This document shows, in pieces, positions 41,143 through 50,367 of a stretch of 64,000 nucleotides of DNA. The position numbers were made by a program, and so were the translations under genes. Numbering within the stretch: position 1 is the stretch's first letter; the number at the start of each line of letters is the position of its first letter. The DNA is taken from positions 32,085 to 96,084 of the forward strand of contig JAFUAF010000030.1 of NCBI GenBank assembly GCA_017460805.1. The letters run 5' to 3'. The stretch comes from Bacillota bacterium. GTDB lineage: Bacteria > Bacillota > Clostridia > Lachnospirales > CAG-274. The notes beneath the pieces were generated by a model. That model did not search any database. It was not told where the DNA came from and was given only the letters and a program-made list of their open reading frames with translations.

Positions 41143-42492
41143 TTACTTACCCGCTATGCTTATCCCGTCAAACAAAACCGAGGGCGCACCTACTCCGCCC
41201 GAATTGAATTTAAGGTCGTTGCCAACGGCTTTCGCCTTGCAGAGCAGTTCAAAAAAGTTGCCCGCCGCGGTTATCTGCTCCACGGGAGAAAGTACCTTGC
41301 CGCCCTTTACCAGAAAGCCCGAAGCAAGGAGAGAAAAATCGCCCGAAATACTGTTTGCACCTGCGTGAAGACCGCTCAATTCGGTAATTATAAGGCCGTC
41401 GTTCATCATAGCGCAAAGCTCCGTCATTGTCTTGTCGCCCGCCTGAATATAAAGGTTGGTCGCGGAAATGCCCACAGTGCCCTTGTAGGACTGCTTGAAA
41501 CCGTTGCCCGTAGGTTCTTCGCCCGCAGCAGCCGCCGATTTAAGGTTATGCAGAAACATTTCAAGCACGCCGTTTTTAATAAGCACTTTTTTTCTTGTCG
41601 GCACACCCTCGCTGTCAAAACCCGCCGTTGCAAGCCCGTTTTTCATAAGCGGGTCGTCAATAAGGGTAATATTTTCCGCGGCTATCTTCTCGCCCGTTTT
41701 TCCCTTTAAAAGAGAAAAGCCTTTCTGCACGTTTTCGCCGTAAAAACAGCCTATAAAGCAGTCTGTCAGATCGGCAAGCGCCTCATTTCTTATTATCGCC
41801 TTATAATTTCCCGTTTCCACGCTCTGCGCACCGAGCATTGCCACCGTTTTTTCAACAGCCGCCTTTGCCACACTTTCGGGATCGAACTCCGATTTTTTTG
41901 TATAGAAAGCAAATTCGCCGTTTTCCTTTGCCGTGCCGTTTTCCTCGGCAACACAGTCCGCAAAGCCAAAGGCATAATTCGCCTTTTCGCTTATGTCCAG
42001 CCCGTAGGAATTTCCTATTGAAATATAACTCTCGCCCACGGTCATTGTGCTTGCAAGCACGTTTTTCACACGTTCGTCCGCCGCATAAGCCGCTTTTTCA
42101 AGTTTGATCGCATATTCCGTCATCTCTTCCGCCGTGACCGTATCTATTGACGGGTCGTAGGTCTGCACCTCGGAATATTCGGCATTTTTACCGTCAAAAA
42201 TAAACTCCTTATCCTCGCTTTCTATAAGCAAAGCATTTATTTTTGCATTTTCAAGCACGGTCTCTATCACACTTTCGTCAAGGCTCTCGCTGTAGTAATA
42301 GCCCATTTTGCCGTCATACAAGCCCCTAAACGAAAATCCGCCCACACTGCTGTCCTGGTATTTTTCGACCTTGCCGCCAAAAACATTTACTCTGCGCGTT
42401 CTGCTGCTCTGATAATAAAATTCCGCATTTTCAAAGCCCTTTTCCGCCGCCTTTGAAAGCAGTTTCGCCTTGAATTTTTCTATATCAGCCAT
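41143..42492 (-). CDS. TldE/PmbA-like metalloprotease partner
   Basis: 449 aa. Partner of TldD in a heterodimeric protease that degrades unfolded peptides and matures some RiPPs. Pattern RTRRVNVFGGKVEKYQDSSVGGFSFRGLYDGKMGYYYSESLDE, DPLMKNGLATAGFDSEGVPTRKKVLIKNGVLEMFLHNLKSAA and a C-terminal ISGDFSLLASGFLVKGGK. It lacks the HExxxH zinc motif, as TldE does. The start is one base after the tldD stop, with GGAGG inside the tldD end. Confidence 0.92.
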   Translation of the reverse strand: MADIEKFKAKLLSKAAEKGFENAEFYYQSSRTRRVNVFGGKVEKYQDSSVGGFSFRGLYDGKMGYYYSESLDESVIETVLENAKINALLIESEDKEFIFDGKNAEYSEVQTYDPSIDTVTAEEMTEYAIKLEKAAYAADERVKNVLASTMTVGESYISIGNSYGLDISEKANYAFGFADCVAEENGTAKENGEFAFYTKKSEFDPESVAKAAVEKTVAMLGAQSVETGNYKAIIRNEALADLTDCFIGCFYGENVQKGFSLLKGKTGEKIAAENITLIDDPLMKNGLATAGFDSEGVPTRKKVLIKNGVLEMFLHNLKSAAAAGEEPTGNGFKQSYKGTVGISATNLYIQAGDKTMTELCAMMNDGLIITELSGLHAGANSISGDFSLLASGFLVKGGKVLSPVEQITAAGNFFELLCKAKAVGNDLKFNSGGVGAPSVLFDGISIAGK

Positions 42493-42493
42493 T

Positions 42494-43873
42494 TCATCTG
42501 CCTCCCACCGTTATTTTGCTTACCCTTAACATCGGCTGTCCGACACACACGGGTATACTGCCGCTGGATGCGCCGCACATACCCTCGGCAAGCCTTAAAT
42601 TCGTACCTACCATATCAATATCCATCAGCACCTCCGCGCCCTTTCCTATAAGGGTCGCACCGCGCACGGGCTCGCATATTTTGCCGTTTCGCACTATATA
42701 AGCCTCGTTTACGGCAAAGTTGAACTCGCCCGTTGCGGGATTTACCGAACCGCCGCCCATGTATTTTGCGTAAAGGCCGTATTCCGTGGCCGCTATTATC
42801 TCCTCGGGAGAGCTTTTGCCCGCGTCAATATAGGTGTTTGTCATGCGCGAAGTGGGTACAAAACGATAGGACTGCCGTCTGGACGAGCCCGTTTCCGCCA
42901 TGCCCATGCGCGCGCCGTTGTATCTGTCCACCATATAGCCCTTTAAAATGCCGTTTTCTATAAGAACATTTTTTCTGCCGTACTCGCCCTCGTCGTCGAT
43001 ATAAATACTGCCCCATTGATTTTTTATCGTGCCGTCGTCAATGGCCGTGATAAGCGGGGATGCTATCCTCTGACCGAGCTTTCCCGCAAAAACCGAAGCA
43101 TTTTTGCTTACGGCGGAGGCTTCAAGCCCGTGTCCGCACGCCTCGTGGAAGATAACGCCGCCAAAGCCGTTGTCCAGAATAACAGGCATAACACCGCTCG
43201 GGCAGTTGTCCGCCTTTAACATAGTGACAGCCGAACGCGCCGCCTCCGTACCCACAGCTTCAAGGTCGATCTCGTCAAACAATTCCGCACCTTTCAGCCC
43301 GCCCGGGCCGAAATATCCCGTCTGTTTTTCGGTCTCGCTGCTTGCCACCGCATTTACGGATATTCTTGTCCTTATTCTCTCGTCCGTCCTGCAAAGTCCC
43401 TCGGAATTGGCGATAAAAACATTCTGCACGCTGTCCAGACAGCCGACCGAAGTCTGTGTAACAAGCGGCGAATAGCGCCTTGCCGCCTCGTCCGCAAGCC
43501 TTAATCTCTGTATCATATATTTTTTGTCCGCAGTAAGCGGGCTGTTTTTGACCGTATGCGGCGTGTCGCACTTGTCCGCATTTATTACCCTGACGGCTTC
43601 GCCGCTTTTCTCTCCGCAGCCAGAAGCCGCCTCCGCCGTCATTTTAAGCAGGTTATCACGGCTCATATCGTTGGTGTAGATATATATAACGCGCCCATCC
43701 TTGAATAAACGCAGGCCAAGGCCGCTGTCTATGCCGCCCGACACCTTTTCCACCCTGCCGTTTATAAGGCTTATGCTGCTTTTTTGGTTGTTCTCGGCAA
43801 ATATCTCCGCAAAATCCGCACCCTTGTCACAGGCCAGGGTCAGAATGTCGTTTGCAAGTTCTGTATCAAACAT
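42494..43873 (-). CDS. tldD: TldD-like zinc metalloprotease
   Basis: 459 aa, catalytic subunit. Zinc motif HEACGH in DNGFGGVIFHEACGHGLEASAVSKNASVFAG, followed by GTIKNQWGSIYIDDEGEYGRKNVLIENGILKGYMVDRYNGARMG and PTSRMTNTYIDAGKSSPEE. Ribosome site AAAAGGAGGAAGAAC. Own promoter with a palindromic site just downstream of the -10. No obvious precursor-peptide gene or RiPP partner is adjacent, so a housekeeping role is more likely. Confidence 0.94.
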   Translation of the reverse strand: MFDTELANDILTLACDKGADFAEIFAENNQKSSISLINGRVEKVSGGIDSGLGLRLFKDGRVIYIYTNDMSRDNLLKMTAEAASGCGEKSGEAVRVINADKCDTPHTVKNSPLTADKKYMIQRLRLADEAARRYSPLVTQTSVGCLDSVQNVFIANSEGLCRTDERIRTRISVNAVASSETEKQTGYFGPGGLKGAELFDEIDLEAVGTEAARSAVTMLKADNCPSGVMPVILDNGFGGVIFHEACGHGLEASAVSKNASVFAGKLGQRIASPLITAIDDGTIKNQWGSIYIDDEGEYGRKNVLIENGILKGYMVDRYNGARMGMAETGSSRRQSYRFVPTSRMTNTYIDAGKSSPEEIIAATEYGLYAKYMGGGSVNPATGEFNFAVNEAYIVRNGKICEPVRGATLIGKGAEVLMDIDMVGTNLRLAEGMCGASSGSIPVCVGQPMLRVSKITVGGR

Positions 43874-43966
43874 GTTCTTCCTCCTTTTATGATAAGCGAA
43901 TCAAACGATCGGGTGCCGCCTCATACCATGAACATCCGGTCATTTTTGTCGTTCACTATATTTATT

Positions 43967-43978
43967 CAGTCTTGACTG
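43967..43978. promoter_or_regulatory. CAGTC-TT-GACTG palindrome at the tldD start site
   Basis: A 12-bp inverted repeat lying 6 bp downstream of the tldD -10, where a repressor operator would sit. Confidence 0.4.
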
Positions 43979-43984
43979 TAGTAT

Positions 43985-44013
43985 ATGATAACAAAAAATC
44001 CACAAATCGTCAA
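43985..44013 (-). promoter_or_regulatory. SigA promoter of tldD-tldE
   Basis: TTGACG (44008-44013), 17 bp, TATCAT (43985-43990). Confidence 0.8.
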
Positions 44014-44053
44014 CATGAATTCCGACAGTTTTTGTTGGTTTTATTTTTATGAA

Positions 44054-44110
44054 AAACAAGCACCCGCCGAACGGGTTAGTTAGTGTAACCTATCTCAAAC
44101 CCGCTTGTTT
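44054..44110. other. Multi-stem inverted-repeat region between tldD and ferredoxin
   Basis: Outer stem AAACAAGC / GCTTGTTT encloses ACCCG-N5-CGGGT and overlapping alternatives (CGGGTT with AACCCG; GGTTA with TAACC). Pairings are mutually exclusive. On the plus strand T-rich sequence follows, as in a terminator. No gene reads into it from either side. Confidence 0.55.
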
Positions 44111-44144
44111 ACTGAATTTTTTTTGATTTTTTTTAAAATTTCTC

Positions 44145-44173
44145 TTGCTTTTTTTTTATTTATGTTGTACAAT
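44145..44173 (+). promoter_or_regulatory. SigA promoter of ferredoxin
   Basis: TTGCTT (44145-44150), 17 bp, TACAAT (44168-44173). Confidence 0.78.
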
Positions 44174-44248
44174 AAGAGTGTAAATAATTCAGCAAAGAAC
44201 ATTACCCAAGTTTCTTTGCACCTTAATTTTTCACAGGAGGTGCTTATT

Positions 44249-44419
44249 ATGGCATATGTAATTAGTGATGATTGTATTTCTTGCGGCGCTTGTGCAGGTG
44301 AATGTCCTGTTGGCTGCATTTCCGAAGGCGATGGTAAGTACGTTATCAACGGCGACGAGTGTGTTTCCTGCGGTTCATGTGCAGGTGTATGCCCCGTTGG
44401 TGCGCCCGCTGAAGCTTAA
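44249..44419 (+). CDS. Clostridial 2[4Fe-4S] ferredoxin
   Basis: 56 aa with two CxxCxxCxxxCP motifs: C9-C12-C15-C19 and C38-C41-C44-C48 (CISCGACAGECP and CVSCGSCAGVCP). This is the classical low-potential electron carrier of fermenting clostridia, serving pyruvate:ferredoxin oxidoreductase and hydrogenase. Start ATG 44249 follows CACAGGAGGTGCTTATT, a strong site. Monocistronic with its own promoter and terminator. Confidence 0.98.
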   Translation: MAYVISDDCISCGACAGECPVGCISEGDGKYVINGDECVSCGSCAGVCPVGAPAEA

Positions 44420-44432
44420 TAGCTAAATTTTA

Positions 44433-44469
44433 TAAAAAAAACGGTCGTTTGTACGGCCGTTCTTTTTTT
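44433..44469 (+). terminator. Terminator after ferredoxin
   Basis: AACGGTCG-N6-CGGCCGTT followed by CTTTTTTT. Confidence 0.9.
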
Positions 44470-44476
44470 GCGTTTT

Positions 44477-44781
44477 TAGCGACGGTTTGCCTTTGGCAAA
44501 CCGTCGCTGGAGCACGGGACTGGGAGCTGCGCGCCGTAGGCGCAATGCGATTCCCGTGCGACTTCCCGCAACGCGCTTGCGCGCCACTTGTGATTAGGTA
44601 ACTTTTTATAGTTATTGGCATGGGGCGGACTTATATCCTTTTGCCAGCAACTATTAAAGTTACTTATAAACAATGGCGCGCAAGCGCGTTGTAGTGGTCG
44701 CGCAGGAATCGCATCGCCGCTTCGCGGCTCAGCTCCCAGTCCTGCGCTCCAACACACTTTTGCAAAAGCAAAAGTGTGTTA
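44477..44781. repeat. Large modular palindrome between ferredoxin and PBP1A
   Basis: Capped by the TAGCGACGGTTTGCC hairpin on the left and AACACACTTTTGC-N4-GCAAAAGTGTGTT on the right. Each half holds a GAGCACGGGACTGGGAG module and a CGCAACGCGCTTGCGCGCC module in opposite orientation, with a spacer of about 80 bp. The same modules recur at 47.6-47.75 and 55.5-55.6 kb. Nothing else is seen in this gap. Confidence 0.75.
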
Positions 44782-44797
44782 AATTTACCAACCGCCT

Positions 44798-44840
44798 AAA
44801 AAAGGGTGCTGCACCTTCAAAAGTGCCGCACCCTCATTTT
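44798..44840 (-). terminator. Terminator after PBP1A
   Basis: On the minus strand AGGGTGCGGCAC-N8-GTGCAGCACCCT followed by TTTTTT. Confidence 0.85.
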
Positions 44841-44841
44841 T

Positions 44842-47490
44842 TTATTCAACCACAGGCTCGACTATAACATCCTCGTCATAACTGTCTTCGTAGTCTATAC
44901 TGCTGTCATAGCCCACTTCGCCGTCGTCGCCGCCGTCGTCATAGTCCTCTTCCTCGGCGTAGTATTCTTCTTCCTCGCCGCCGCTTTCCTCGCCGCTGTC
45001 TTCGCTGCCGTCATTTTCGTCGGCGCTTTCTTCACTTTCGCCGCCGTCTTCACTGCCGTCGTCTTCGCCGCTGTCCTCGCCGTCCGTCTCGGAATTTGAA
45101 TACTGCCAATGATTCGTACAGTAATCGGGCTCCGTGCCCTTTACAAACACTTCCTCATAAGAAGCACAGCCGCTGTTCGCCCTCATACCCGAGCGCTTGC
45201 AGACCGACATCTTTACAACATCCTCGGGCATCTCAAAGTCCTTGACCTCAAGTCCCTGGTGTATCTCCTCCATACACTTGCGCCAAAGCGTAAGATGCGC
45301 GTGCTGGTTGATACTGTTCATGTTTTTGACCGTGTCGTCATATCGGTCGTAGCCCAGCCATACACTTGCCGCATAATACGGTGTATAGCCGACAAAGGTA
45401 AGGTCCTTTGAATTTGTGGTAGTACCCGTTTTGCCTACAACCGGCATTTCGCTGTTTCTGAACTTAGCTTCCGTACCCGTACCGCTTTTGACAACATCGC
45501 GCATGATATCCGTAAGGACATAAGCCGCGCCCGTGCTCAAAACCTGTCTTGGCTCAGAATTGTTTTCAAGCAGCACATTTCCGCTGTGATCCTTGACCAT
45601 GCTGTAGAACATGGGTCTTCTGTATTCGCCGCCGTTTGCGATAGTGCCGTAGGCAGCGCAGACTTCCGTCTGTTTAACGCCGTTTGTAAGACCGCCGAGC
45701 GCCGTAGCCGCATGGTTGTCGTCCTCAAGCGTTGTAAAACCGAAATTAAGTAAGTAGTCGTAAGCAACATCAATGCCGACACCGACACCGCCCTTTACAT
45801 CATTCGGGCTGACGATCGCCTTGACGGCAAGGATATTCATAGAATCCCTGATACCCACGCGCACCGTACAGTCGCCGCGGTAGCTGTCGCCCCACCAGTT
45901 TTTGGGCGTGTATTTGCCGATACTGAACGGCTCGTCGCGGATAATGCTTGAAGCGGTAAGTGTGCCCGTATCAATATTCGCCGCATAAGCCGCAAGCACC
46001 TTGAATACCGAGCCCGGCTGTCTTACGGCATCGGTAGCACGGTTGAACGCACGGTTCACGGTCTTTTCGCCGCGGCCGCCCGCTATGGCCTTTACTTCGC
46101 CGTTATGGTAGTCAAGAACGACCATTGCAGACTGCGGCTGAACCGTAAATGTTGCCTTGTCCGCAAGTATCTCCTGATCTGCCGTAAGATTTGTTTCGTA
46201 CTGCGTTCTCAGCTGTGCCGCCCATGCCTGAGCGTCCTCGTAATTTGTGAAGAACTTGCTGTTTGACGGGTTTATCTGCTCGCCCGTGGCATTGTTCACG
46301 ATAGAGATAACATAGTTTGCATCAATACCGTAGTAAGGCGCCGGGAAATTGCTGTTGTCCGCAAATTCCTTGTCAAGTATGGACTGTATGCGGTTGTCTA
46401 TGGTGGCAGTTATTTCAAGTCCGCCGTTATAGAGGATGTAATTGGCCTGTGTAGCCGTCATATTGTACTTATTCTGAAGATCCTGAGATACCTGGTCGAA
46501 AAGTGCATCTATAAAATAGCTGTGTACATTCGATGTATCGTCCTCAAGCTGAATGCCCGCATCCGTAGCCTTTACCCTTGAAAATACGTCATCCGCAAGC
46601 GCCTCGTCACGCTGCTGGGCTGTGATATAGCCCTGATCGCACATATAATTCAGGATAATGGTCTGACGTTTTTTGCTGCCCTCGGGGTTTGAACGCGGGG
46701 AATAAAGGCTTGGGTTATTGGTGATAGCCGCAATTACCGCACATTCCGAAAGGGAAAGCTCCTCGACATCTTTGCCGAAATATCCGAGCGAAGCCGCCTG
46801 AACACCGTTGTAACCATGGCCGAGTCCTATGGTATTGAGGTAAAGTTCGAGGATATAATTCTTTGCGGCTTCCTTGCTGCCGAGTTTTTCGGTAAGCTCG
46901 CGCTCGTAATTTTCCGCAAGGTACTGCTCCTGTATCTTTGTAATGGCTGTGTTATGCGCCATTTTGGTCACATTGTTTTTTATAAGCTGCTGTGTGAGTG
47001 TTGAACCGCCCTGCAAGTCGGCGCCGCTGAGCGTCATAAACGCCGCACGGGCAAAACCTCGCATATCCACGCCGTCATGCTCGTAAAAACGGGCGTCCTC
47101 TATCGCAACAAAGGCGTGCTGCAGATCCTTGGGTATCTTGTCGAGCGTAGCGTATTCACGGTTTTCGTCGCCGTGCAGACGGTCAAGCTCGTTGCCGTTG
47201 CTGTCGTAGATTATTGAGGTGTAGGTAGCAGGCTCTATCGCGACAAGCTCCATTGCGGGTGCATTTTTGATTATGGCGATATATACACCCGCCCCCGCCG
47301 CTATGACCGCCGCCGCAAGTATAAAGCAAAGCGCAAACACGCCCCGCATCATCTGTGTGAACGGACGCGCCTCGGGTTTAAGGCGGTTTTTGCTTCGCGG
47401 CTGTGACGTTTTTTTCTTTTTGGGCTGTTCCGTTTTCTTCCGCGGCTGCTTTTGCTTGACCTCGGGCTTCGGATTGCTTTTTTTGTCCAT
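44842..47490 (-). CDS. Class A penicillin-binding protein (PBP1A family)
   Basis: 882-aa bifunctional peptidoglycan glycosyltransferase/transpeptidase. Basic cytoplasmic tail, one membrane helix (GVFALCFILAAAVIAAGAGVYIAI), GT51 domain with EDARFYEHDGVDMRG and GGSTLTQQLIKN, transpeptidase with the serine in RQPGSVFKVLAAYA, SMN and VGKTGTTTNSKD. The last 100 residues are a very acidic Asp/Glu/Ser/Gly tail ending in tyrosine-rich YEDSYDEDV. Other members often end in disordered acidic or Pro/Gly tails, but this one is long. Ribosome site AAAAGGAGTTTGAAGAT. Confidence 0.95.
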   Translation of the reverse strand: MDKKSNPKPEVKQKQPRKKTEQPKKKKTSQPRSKNRLKPEARPFTQMMRGVFALCFILAAAVIAAGAGVYIAIIKNAPAMELVAIEPATYTSIIYDSNGNELDRLHGDENREYATLDKIPKDLQHAFVAIEDARFYEHDGVDMRGFARAAFMTLSGADLQGGSTLTQQLIKNNVTKMAHNTAITKIQEQYLAENYERELTEKLGSKEAAKNYILELYLNTIGLGHGYNGVQAASLGYFGKDVEELSLSECAVIAAITNNPSLYSPRSNPEGSKKRQTIILNYMCDQGYITAQQRDEALADDVFSRVKATDAGIQLEDDTSNVHSYFIDALFDQVSQDLQNKYNMTATQANYILYNGGLEITATIDNRIQSILDKEFADNSNFPAPYYGIDANYVISIVNNATGEQINPSNSKFFTNYEDAQAWAAQLRTQYETNLTADQEILADKATFTVQPQSAMVVLDYHNGEVKAIAGGRGEKTVNRAFNRATDAVRQPGSVFKVLAAYAANIDTGTLTASSIIRDEPFSIGKYTPKNWWGDSYRGDCTVRVGIRDSMNILAVKAIVSPNDVKGGVGVGIDVAYDYLLNFGFTTLEDDNHAATALGGLTNGVKQTEVCAAYGTIANGGEYRRPMFYSMVKDHSGNVLLENNSEPRQVLSTGAAYVLTDIMRDVVKSGTGTEAKFRNSEMPVVGKTGTTTNSKDLTFVGYTPYYAASVWLGYDRYDDTVKNMNSINQHAHLTLWRKCMEEIHQGLEVKDFEMPEDVVKMSVCKRSGMRANSGCASYEEVFVKGTEPDYCTNHWQYSNSETDGEDSGEDDGSEDGGESEESADENDGSEDSGEESGGEEEEYYAEEEDYDDGGDDGEVGYDSSIDYEDSYDEDVIVEPVVE

Positions 47491-47545
47491 ATCTTCAAAC
47501 TCCTTTTAAGCTGAATTTCAAAAATACATTTTTGTACATATTACC

Positions 47546-47554
47546 ATTATACCA
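47546..47554 (-). promoter_or_regulatory. Extended -10 promoter of PBP1A
   Basis: TGGTATAAT (TGN-TATAAT) with weak T-rich -35. Confidence 0.6.
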
Positions 47555-47605
47555 AATATTTTCAAAAAATAAAGCATAAATTGAAAAAAATTTTTATAAG
47601 CTTTA

Positions 47606-48085
47606 TAACACACTTTTGCTTTTGCAAAAGTGTGTTGGAGCACGGGACTGGGAGTTGAGCGCGAAGCGCGATACGATTCCCGTGCGGCTACGCGCCGTAA
47701 TGACCGAACGACCACTACAACGCGCTTGCGCGCCACTGTTTATAAGTAACTATTTATTGGAATTTGTCGGGGTGTAATTGGCTGCCGTAAACCCCTCAGT
47801 CAGCCGTTGCAATTTTATGTCAAGAGCCAATAAAATGACGGCTGACAGCTCCCCTGAACAAGGGGAGCCAAGAAACTCCCGCCGTAGCTATTGAAGAAAC
47901 GGGGTGTCGTCCTTGGCGTCCCTTTAGGGAAGCTGGCGCGCGAAGCGCGACTGAAGGGTGAATAAGCCCCGCAGGAAGCACCCTTTCGACGCCGCGAGCG
48001 GCGCCACTTTCCGCTGAAGCGGCACAAGCCTAAAGGGACAGCTTTTTATACTGCGCACACGCTACATCATTCTCCCCGTCAAATG
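47606..48085. repeat. Composite modular repeat between PBP1A and yunB
   Basis: First part (47606-47756): AACACACTTTTGC hairpin, GAGCACGGGACTGGGAG and GCGCTTGCGCGCC modules. Second part (47757-48085): begins TTGGAATTTGTCGGGG, then a CCCTCAGTCAGCCG...CGGCTGACAGCTCCCC block shared with 55.3 and 61.9 kb, then a block at 47916-48065 nearly identical to 35608-35755, ending CTCCCCGTCAAAT. No coding potential; with the promoter of PBP1A this fills the 664-bp gap. Confidence 0.75.
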
Positions 48086-48154
48086 ATAATTTTACTTTCC
48101 GAAAAAAAGGAGGTTCAAAGTTTTCACTTTTCAATTTATCGGGAGTGTGGTATA

Positions 48155-48772
48155 ATGATACACAGAATACGATTTATTGTTTTGGCCGCCGCGCTTATGG
48201 CATTTATATTTTTCATGTACGACAGATATATCCTGCCGCCTGCGCTGGAGGTCAGCAGAAATCTCAGTCTGACCTATGTAAACGGCTGTATAAACGATGC
48301 CGTTATATCCGCCGAAGACGAGTTGGGGCGGGAAATAAGTTCAATTTGCAGTGTAAGCCGCGGCAGTGACGGCGCAATAAAGGACATAACGGCGGACGGC
48401 ATGGCGGTAAACCGCTTTTGTGCGCTGACTGCCGCCAATCTTTCAAGCGCGCTCAACAGCAGTGAAAACGCCGTTTATATCAAGCTCGGGGAGCTGACGG
48501 GCATACCTCTTTTTTCAAATCTCGGGCCCGAAATACCGATAAAGATAAAATGTACGGGCGGTGCTGCGGCCGACTATGACACCGAGGTAAAAAGCGTGGG
48601 CATAAATCAGGTCTCTTTTACGCTTTTCATCAATATAAATGCGCAGATAGACACATACAGCCCCTTTGTTTCAAACCGCATAAATGTATCGCGCAAAATA
48701 ATGCTTGCCAATGCGGTATACGCGGGAAATGTGCCGCAGGCGCTCGGTATAGGCGTGCCGTTTTCTCAATAA
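48155..48772 (+). CDS. yunB: Sporulation protein YunB
   Basis: 205 aa. N-terminal signal anchor (FIVLAAALMAFIFFMYDRYI) then LEVSRNLSLTYVNGCINDAVISAEDE, KLGELTGIPLFSNLGPEIPIKIKCTG, VGINQVSFTLFININAQIDTYSPF and GNVPQALGIGVPF, which together match YunB. In Bacillus YunB is made in the mother cell and is needed for efficient sporulation. Its presence argues for a spore-forming ancestry. Start ATG 48155 after GGGAGTGTGGTATA; an upstream in-frame reading of 24 codons begins within the repeat and is less likely. Confidence 0.9.
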   Translation: MIHRIRFIVLAAALMAFIFFMYDRYILPPALEVSRNLSLTYVNGCINDAVISAEDELGREISSICSVSRGSDGAIKDITADGMAVNRFCALTAANLSSALNSSENAVYIKLGELTGIPLFSNLGPEIPIKIKCTGGAAADYDTEVKSVGINQVSFTLFININAQIDTYSPFVSNRINVSRKIMLANAVYAGNVPQALGIGVPFSQ

Positions 48773-48837
48773 AGCACTTTTCCCTCCGCATATTTTTAAT
48801 AAGAAGAAATTTTGTAACAAAATTATTAAAATTCCAC

Positions 48838-48866
48838 TTGCATTTTGACATGATATGTTGTATAAT
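48838..48866 (+). promoter_or_regulatory. Promoter of the polysaccharide-control operon
   Basis: TTGCAT (48838-48843), 17 bp, TATAAT (48861-48866). Confidence 0.72.
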
Positions 48867-48897
48867 TAGACGTAGTAAATATTTAATGGAGAATACT

Positions 48898-49593
48898 ATG
48901 AACGAACAGGAAATTGAAATAGACTTTAAACAATTATTTGATGCTCTGCTTTCACGCGCATGGATGATAGCGGCCGTTACATTGATGTTGGGTGCATTTG
49001 CTTTCTTCTACAGCAAGTTTGCGATAACCCCTTTATATGAAGCCAAATCCACCATATACGTAAACAGCAGTCAGAATGTCATCTCCAACAATATAGAGAC
49101 TAACGAGATATCCGCATCAAGCATGATGGCTTCCGTTTTTGTGGAAATGCTCAAAAGCAATGCCATTATAGACGAGGTCAAAGAAGTTTCCGGCGTTTCA
49201 TACGAATTGGACACTTTAAGAAGCATGATATCCGCTACAGCGGTAGACGACACACCTCTTATGAGGATAACCGTTGTTTCGCCCAATCCGAAAGAAGCTG
49301 TGCTTATCTCAAACGCACTGCTTGATGTCGCACCGGGCAAGATGACAAATATTGTAGACGGCGGTTCCGTTAAAATAATAGACCGTCCGTTGGAACCCGC
49401 TTATCCGTCCTCTCCCAATATATTAAATAACACACTTTTGGGTCTGGTGCTCGGCTTTATTTTAAGCGCAGGCATTGTAATTCTTATGGAACTTCTCGAT
49501 TCCCGCATCAGAGACGAGGAACAGATCAGAAATATGTTTGAGGATCTGCCTGTATTGGCAACTATACCGGAAATTATCGTTTCCGAGGAATAA
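48898..49593 (+). CDS. Wzz/YveK-type polysaccharide chain-length and kinase-activator protein
   Basis: 231 aa with two membrane helices (WMIAAVTLMLGAFAFFYSKF near residues 22-41 and LLGLVLGFILSAGIVILMEL near 183-202) around an extracytoplasmic domain, the Wzz/CapA layout. PLEPAYPSSPNILNN before TM2 is the proline-rich motif. Activates the BY-kinase encoded next and controls export/polymerisation of surface polysaccharide. Start ATG 48898 with GGAG in TAATGGAGAATACT. Confidence 0.93.
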   Translation: MNEQEIEIDFKQLFDALLSRAWMIAAVTLMLGAFAFFYSKFAITPLYEAKSTIYVNSSQNVISNNIETNEISASSMMASVFVEMLKSNAIIDEVKEVSGVSYELDTLRSMISATAVDDTPLMRITVVSPNPKEAVLISNALLDVAPGKMTNIVDGGSVKIIDRPLEPAYPSSPNILNNTLLGLVLGFILSAGIVILMELLDSRIRDEEQIRNMFEDLPVLATIPEIIVSEE

Positions 49594-49608
49594 ACCGAGG
49601 TAACTGCA

Positions 49609-50367
49609 ATGTTTGGCAAAAAGAAAACAGCTGCTATCACAGATGCGGCTCAAAGAAAGATAAACTCGCTGAGAATACTCAACGACAAAACCACATTCGA
49701 CGTAAGGGAGTCTTTTAACGAGCTCCGTACAAATATTGTTTTTTCGATGTCCTCAAAAGGCACAAAAAAGGTACTTATTACAAGTTCCATAGCCTCCGAG
49801 GGCAAAAGCACCACCTGTCTTAATATGGCAATAACCTTTGCCGAGGCAGGTACAAAAACACTTCTTATAGACTGCGATCTGCGGGTCCCCAATATCGACA
49901 AACTGCTTAATGACGACAGCAAAAAAGGCCTTTCAAACATTCTTGTAAATGATTGTACGATCGAAGAGGCGCTCCACCCCACGCAGTACAAAAATCTTGA
50001 CGTTATACTTTCCGGCTCCATCCCGCCAAACCCTACCGAGCTTCTGGCTTCGGATGCAATGCAGGCTTTGATGGACGAGCTTTCGGGCAAGTATGATTAT
50101 ATATTACTGGATGCACCGCCCGTAAATGTGGTAACGGATGCCGTTATCATATCAAGGCTTGCGACAGGTGTTGTCGTTGTTTGCAGGCAGTATGTTACCG
50201 ATAAGAAAATGCTTGGCGCTACAGTCGAAAAGCTGCAGTTTGCCAATGCAAAGATACTTGGCATAGTGCTTAACGATGTGGCGGTTGCTAAAAAAGGCTA
50301 CGGCAAATACAGCAATTACGGCCGATACGGCTACAGCGGCAGCGGCGATAACGAGGTCAAAGCATGA
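49609..50367 (+). CDS. Bacterial tyrosine kinase (CpsD/CapB/YwqD type)
   Basis: 252 aa. Walker A SSIASEGKSTTCLNMA (near residue 63), Walker A' LLIDCDLRVPNIDKLL, Walker B YDYILLDAPPV, and a tyrosine cluster at the C-terminus (KKGYGKYSNYGRYGYSG), all diagnostic of BY-kinases that autophosphorylate and cycle to drive exopolysaccharide synthesis. 15 bp after the activator and overlapping the phosphatase gene by four bases. Confidence 0.95.
   Translation: MFGKKKTAAITDAAQRKINSLRILNDKTTFDVRESFNELRTNIVFSMSSKGTKKVLITSSIASEGKSTTCLNMAITFAEAGTKTLLIDCDLRVPNIDKLLNDDSKKGLSNILVNDCTIEEALHPTQYKNLDVILSGSIPPNPTELLASDAMQALMDELSGKYDYILLDAPPVNVVTDAVIISRLATGVVVVCRQYVTDKKMLGATVEKLQFANAKILGIVLNDVAVAKKGYGKYSNYGRYGYSGSGDNEVKA

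Noticed and set aside
44049..44126. Short reading frame (MKNKHPPNGLVSVTYLK...) considered as a TldD/TldE peptide substrate
   Set aside because: No ribosome site precedes the ATG, and the sequence is better explained by nested inverted repeats.
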